From contig JBBCBC010000024.1 of assembly GCA_037126765.1 (NCBI GenBank), forward strand, positions 18,573,554-18,637,553: DNA of 64,000 nt, given 5' to 3'. The position numbers were made by a program, and so were the translations under genes. This document shows positions 60,649-64,000 of this stretch, piece after piece. The notes under the pieces are model-generated. The model saw only the letters and a program-made list of their open reading frames with translations, was not told where the DNA came from and searched no databases. The DNA comes from Stenogyne calaminthoides. Taxonomy: Eukaryota > Streptophyta > Magnoliopsida > Lamiales > Lamiaceae. How positions within the stretch are numbered: the stretch's first letter is position 1; each line of letters begins with the position of its first letter.

Positions 60649-62225
60649 TGTAGGTCCCGAACGGGTTTTTGTGAGGGGCGTAAGTCTAGAGGGAGGGGTG
60701 AATAGACTTACGAAAACTTTTTCTGCAGATCGTGTGAGGGCGATTAGCTTTGATCAGAGCTTGAAAGTGAATCAGTTTGGGCTTATAACCAACTTACTAA
60801 TCGCCTGAAGGCAGATATGTTCGGTAACTATCAGTTTAACTGATGTGTGCGGAAGCTTAAGTTTTACCCGTGAAAAACCAGTTTTATAAATCAGATTCCA
60901 AAGTTAGTGTTTTAACCAATTGATGAAGTGTCAAGCTTGATCGGATCGAAGCATGGTGTTAGGTGATCTCAACTTAGAATATGTATCGCTTTTAAAGGTT
61001 GTGTGCAATTGTGTAGACAGTTAATCAAAGCGGTAAAGGCACACAAGATTTATAGTGGTTCGGACAAACCAGTCCTACGTCCACTCTTCCCTATCACAAG
61101 GGGCACCAACTTAACCAACTGAACTTAGTTTTATGTGTTAGTTCAACACAGTACACCGACAGATATTTAAGGAGTTCTCACTCAACCGATCCCAGAAATC
61201 AGAACTAGAAACCCTAGTCTGAAATCTTGCTAAACAACTTAACCTAACTTGGGTTTGGATAAGATTGTTTTGGTTCCAACTATGAAATCTTTTCTAGTGT
61301 TTAAGGTAGCCTATCAGCTAGATGAAAAGATTTCTATGCTAAGAACTTATGGGATGAACACTTAATAAAATAATCTTCTTGATCGTGTTCTTCGTGCGGA
61401 AATCTGATAATTGCTTGAGCTTCTTGATTGTTCAGTGTTTTTCGTGTCTTCACTCTGAAGTGTGATCCCATATTTATAGACCTTGAAATCAAAGAGCCGT
61501 TGGAGAGCAATTTGAATTTCAGGCTATATTAGGTAGGTTTGCAGGATTGATGTGACGTGCTTCAGGAACGGCATGGCCGAAAAGCGTGAACTTGTATTTT
61601 ATAGCCGTTAGAGAGAGAGCATCAAATCCCTTTAATTGTCGGGCTCCGATCATACGTGTCTTGTTCTTATTGGTTAACGTATCGCACTTTTCAGTGTTGT
61701 TCTTCCAACTAAGGTTGACATTCTTCTTGTTCAGATCATCGACGTATGATTAGGTGAAACATCAGTTTTCACTGGTGAGTGTGACGACCGATCGGTCGAA
61801 TCGATCGATCTACCCGATGGAGTCTTCGGTGCCGGTTGACTTAGCTTCAACTAGCGGACTTCGGTGATGTAGGTCTTCGGTCTAATCTTCCGAAGTCATC
61901 CGATCTTCAAGTATTCTCGAAGTTTGATCTTTATGACTTCAAATTGAGATATCGACTAGATCGGATCGATCCGATCTTATGTTCTTCTCTCTAAAGATTC
62001 GGCCCCGCTTGATATCACCGTTGTTCTTTGGATCTTCAGATCTGACTTATACATATTGAGGTTCCCCCTCAATATGTGACCTATCATTTCATCCGTTGTT
62101 CTATACAAGAATTATCAACTTGGTATTCTATGAACGGTAATATAAACATCAGTCAGCTAACAGGTCTGACTGGTCCTATTACATGTGTTTCTGGAACTTT
62201 TATCAAAACTATAAATTTCTCAACA
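60649..62225 (-). repeat. 5' LTR of element B'
   Basis: It is 1577 bp, with minus-strand start TGTTGAGAAATTT and end ACCTACA. The TATA box is at 61467-61479. Compared with B's LTRs it keeps more CAG/CTG triplets at its two ends, whereas 61780-62050 is rich in CGATCG-type sequence. Confidence 0.9.
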
Positions 62226-62230
62226 ACCTA

Positions 62231-63635
62231 CATTCAGCAGAGTCTGCATATTGAAGGTAAGACAATGTGCATCTGAAGACTCAAACAAGGTAGACTGATT
62301 AGTTACCTGATCAAGTCAGCTCACACCAGGTGACAATCAAAACGATACACCAGACAAGACGAATCTTCTACAAAAAGAATATCAATCATCTAACGGATAA
62401 ATTTCTAAAATGCCGCCTCATGGCCAAGAAAGTTTACACGTGCACAAAAAAGAGTCGACAATACGAGATACTACGGCTGCAGAGATAAAACGGCGCTTAA
62501 TCATGCCTATGGCAACGCCGATAATCGAAGCACGCCACAATCATATCTTCTGACCTTTACCTAATATAGCCCCGAAATTCAAATTGCTCTCCAACGGCTC
62601 TTTAATTTTGAGGTCTATAAAATGGGATCGATCTTCATTTTGAAGAAAAGGGACCAACAAGTGAGAACAAGCAAAGAACAAACACGAAGACACCGCAAAA
62701 AGAAGCTAAAAGCTACAAAGAAAATCTCTGCTTCAAAGAACACTACATTTGAAGATTATTCTTAGAGTGTTCATCCCATTAGTTCTTAGCAAGAAATCCT
62801 ATCCACTAAGATTTTGGCTACCTAAAGCATCGGGATAGATTTCCGTTTGAACCCTCAAACATTCTTTACCCAAACGCAAGTTAGGTTAAGTCTGCGAGAG
62901 TCTTGAACTCAATAAACATCTCGGCTATCCTTTTGAAGGATATAAGTCCCGCTGGTTACATTTGTAGAGTGGGAACTCGATAAACATCTCGGCCATCCTG
63001 AAAAGGATATAAGTCCCGTAGATTAAGCTTGAGTGGAAACTCGATAAACATCTCGGCCATCCTGAAAAGGATATAAGTCCCGCAGGTTAAGTTTGTAAGA
63101 GTGGGAACTCGGTAAACATCTCGGCCATCCTGAAAAGGATATAAGTCCCGCAGGTTAAAGTAGGTTAAGGTTCCCCTATGTTAAGGGAAGAGTGGACGTA
63201 GGACGGGTTTCGTCTGAACCACTATAAAAAGTCTTGTGTGCATTTACTTGCTTTCTTATTGGTTTACACAAGTCACACAACTGAGTTTAAAACAGCATAC
63301 ATATTCTAAAGTTAAGCTCAGTCTGCACCAAGCAACTGATCTGATCAAATTGACACCTTAGTCAACTGGTTGAAAACTGACTTCAGAATCAGATTGATAA
63401 AATTGGTTTTTCACACGGGTAAAAACAAGCTTCCGCACCATTCAGTTAAACTGACAGATATCAAACTGATCTGCCTTCAGGCACTCAGTAAGATTGAACA
63501 TCAGTCTAAACTGATACACTAGCACTCTGATTGGGTAATCTGTAGTTCACACCTAATCCGCACGAAAAGTTTTAGAAGTCTATTCACCCCTCCCCTCTAG
63601 ACTTCCACCCTCACAAAACCCGTTCGGGACCTAGA
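62231..63635 (+). repeat. 3' LTR of element C, right part, with four hairpin repeats
   Basis: The TATA box lies at 62614-62625. The four 64-68 bp units lie at about 62896-63175; here the loop motif is catcctgaaaagg where the 5' copy often has catcccgaaaagg. It ends cctaga (63630-63635) against cctaca in the other copy, followed by the ggtaa duplication. Confidence 0.9.
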
Positions 63636-63640
63636 GGTAA

Positions 63641-64000
63641 TATTTCTTCAAATACATTGCATTCCAAGGTGTTGAGCTGGGACTCGCCTAGGATTGGTTC
63701 CGGGAGGCTTTTGGGTCACATAATCAGCTACTGAGGTACGAACTTTCTAGCTTGGTAGCTGGCTTATTTGTGTTGCTGGTTCCCTGCTCTTCCATCCGTT
63801 GAGCAAGAAGCCCGACGCTACTAATCAATTTTTTAGCTCGGTGTCTGAAATCGGGGTAGGATGCTGGATAGTCTATATTCATCGTCCTCCACAGCTTCGT
63901 GTTTATCCAAAGTCCTCCGACAACTCCCATAACTTTAACTTCATCTTCGAGTGGCTCCCCGTCCATGATCAATATATCAACCCTTTCGATATATGTGCGG
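63641..64000 (-). other. Right flank with an unidentified open frame running out of the window
   Basis: On the minus strand an open frame enters from the window edge and stops near 63724. It includes DILIMDGEPLEDEVKVMG, NTKLWRTMNIDYPASYPDF and ISSVGLLAQRMEEQ. Its true start lies outside. I do not recognise the family; it may be the edge of a host gene or of another transposon into which element C inserted. The 80 bp left of it show nothing. Confidence 0.35.

Larger units (their letters stand above)
51994..62225 (-). mobile_element. Element B': minus-strand sister of B, inserted in the 3' LTR of C
   Basis: The perfect 5-bp duplication accta (51989-51993, 62226-62230) brackets 10,232 bp. The termini are tgtaggtccc (left) and ctcaaca (right). 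The interior reads gag to RNase H on the minus strand, then the non-coding region with the antisense unit, and then jumps into the middle of the 3' LTR. ORF3, both purine tracts and the first part of the 3' LTR are deleted. Without purine tract and 3' promoter it cannot replicate by itself. Confidence 0.9.
22917..63635 (+). mobile_element. Element C: large Sirevirus-like copia retrotransposon hosting two nested insertions
   Basis: It starts TGTTGGGAAATC at 22917 and ends at 63635 in cctaga, where its 5' LTR has cctaca. The five-base duplication ggtaa on both sides proves that all 40.7 kb is one insertion unit. Removing elements B and B' leaves about 15.8 kb: LTR about 1.86 kb, primer site, gag, protease, integrase, RT, RNase H, a 2.2-kb region with an antisense unit, ORF3, purine tract and LTR. 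The order protease-integrase-RT is diagnostic of Ty1/copia. Gag layout, large size, an extra 3' ORF and repeated purine tracts fit the Sirevirus lineage. Confidence 0.9.

Noticed and set aside
20019..62050. Methylation-driven C-to-T decay (deamination) as the cause of lost CAG/CTG
   Set aside because: Deamination would create TAG, CTA or TTG; the observed products are CG, CCG and CGT with frequent one-base loss. One nonsense codon in gag of A (19828-19830) does fit C-to-T.
1..64000. rRNA, tRNA or organellar DNA
   Set aside because: No stretch resembling conserved rRNA, a tRNA cloverleaf or plastid/mitochondrial genes was recognised; tRNA-like text is limited to primer-binding sites.

Overview
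The window looks like heterochromatic DNA from a flowering plant, probably a eudicot. It is AT-rich and packed with Ty1/copia LTR retrotransposons nested in one another. It also carries a Stowaway-type MITE, a CACTA-like transposon end and several minisatellites. I see no convincing host gene, rRNA, tRNA or CRISPR array. Species cannot be named from the sequence alone.

Layout. Positions 1-949 hold an LTR-like sequence with a TATA box. From 950 to 6292 is the split LTR of a minus-strand copia element (D), with its decayed RT/RNase H remnant to about 7075. A plus-strand copia element (E, 2205-5986) is inserted in that LTR; E has lost gag, protease, integrase and half of its 5' LTR. From 7076 to 11119 there is AT-rich DNA with a CACTA-like end and a complete 239-bp Stowaway MITE (9380-9618). 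From 11120 to about 13600 lies an unusual GC-rich minisatellite. From 13724 to 21994 is a minus-strand Sirevirus-like copia element (A) with gag, protease and integrase but no RT/RNase H. A 43-bp tandem repeat sits at 22389-22735.

The right two thirds are a single nested insertion. Element C (plus strand, 22917-63635) is bounded by the 5-bp target-site duplication GGTAA (22912-22916 and 63636-63640). Element B (plus strand, 23650-38361) sits in C's 5' LTR. Element B' (minus strand, 51994-62225, duplication ACCTA) sits in C's 3' LTR. C without its guests is about 15.8 kb and B is 14.7 kb, very large for copia elements. B, B' and C share closely related gag-pol regions and LTR ends. All reading frames are broken.

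Two features of B and C stand out. First, 5.7-6 kb lies between RNase H and the 3' LTR and contains a long extra sense ORF (ORF3), homologous between B and C. Second, upstream of ORF3 there is a conserved antisense unit of about 0.8 kb with a TATA box, a conserved peptide and a polyadenylation-like end; it is present in B, C and B'. B' has lost ORF3 by a deletion but keeps the antisense unit.

A technical signal overlies this. In many patches CAG and CTG triplets have become CG, CCG or CGT relative to sister copies. That breaks frames and even catalytic motifs. It is not what methylcytosine deamination produces and looks like base-calling error at CHG-methylated sites in unpolished long-read sequence. 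Many of the pseudogene lesions below may therefore be artefacts.
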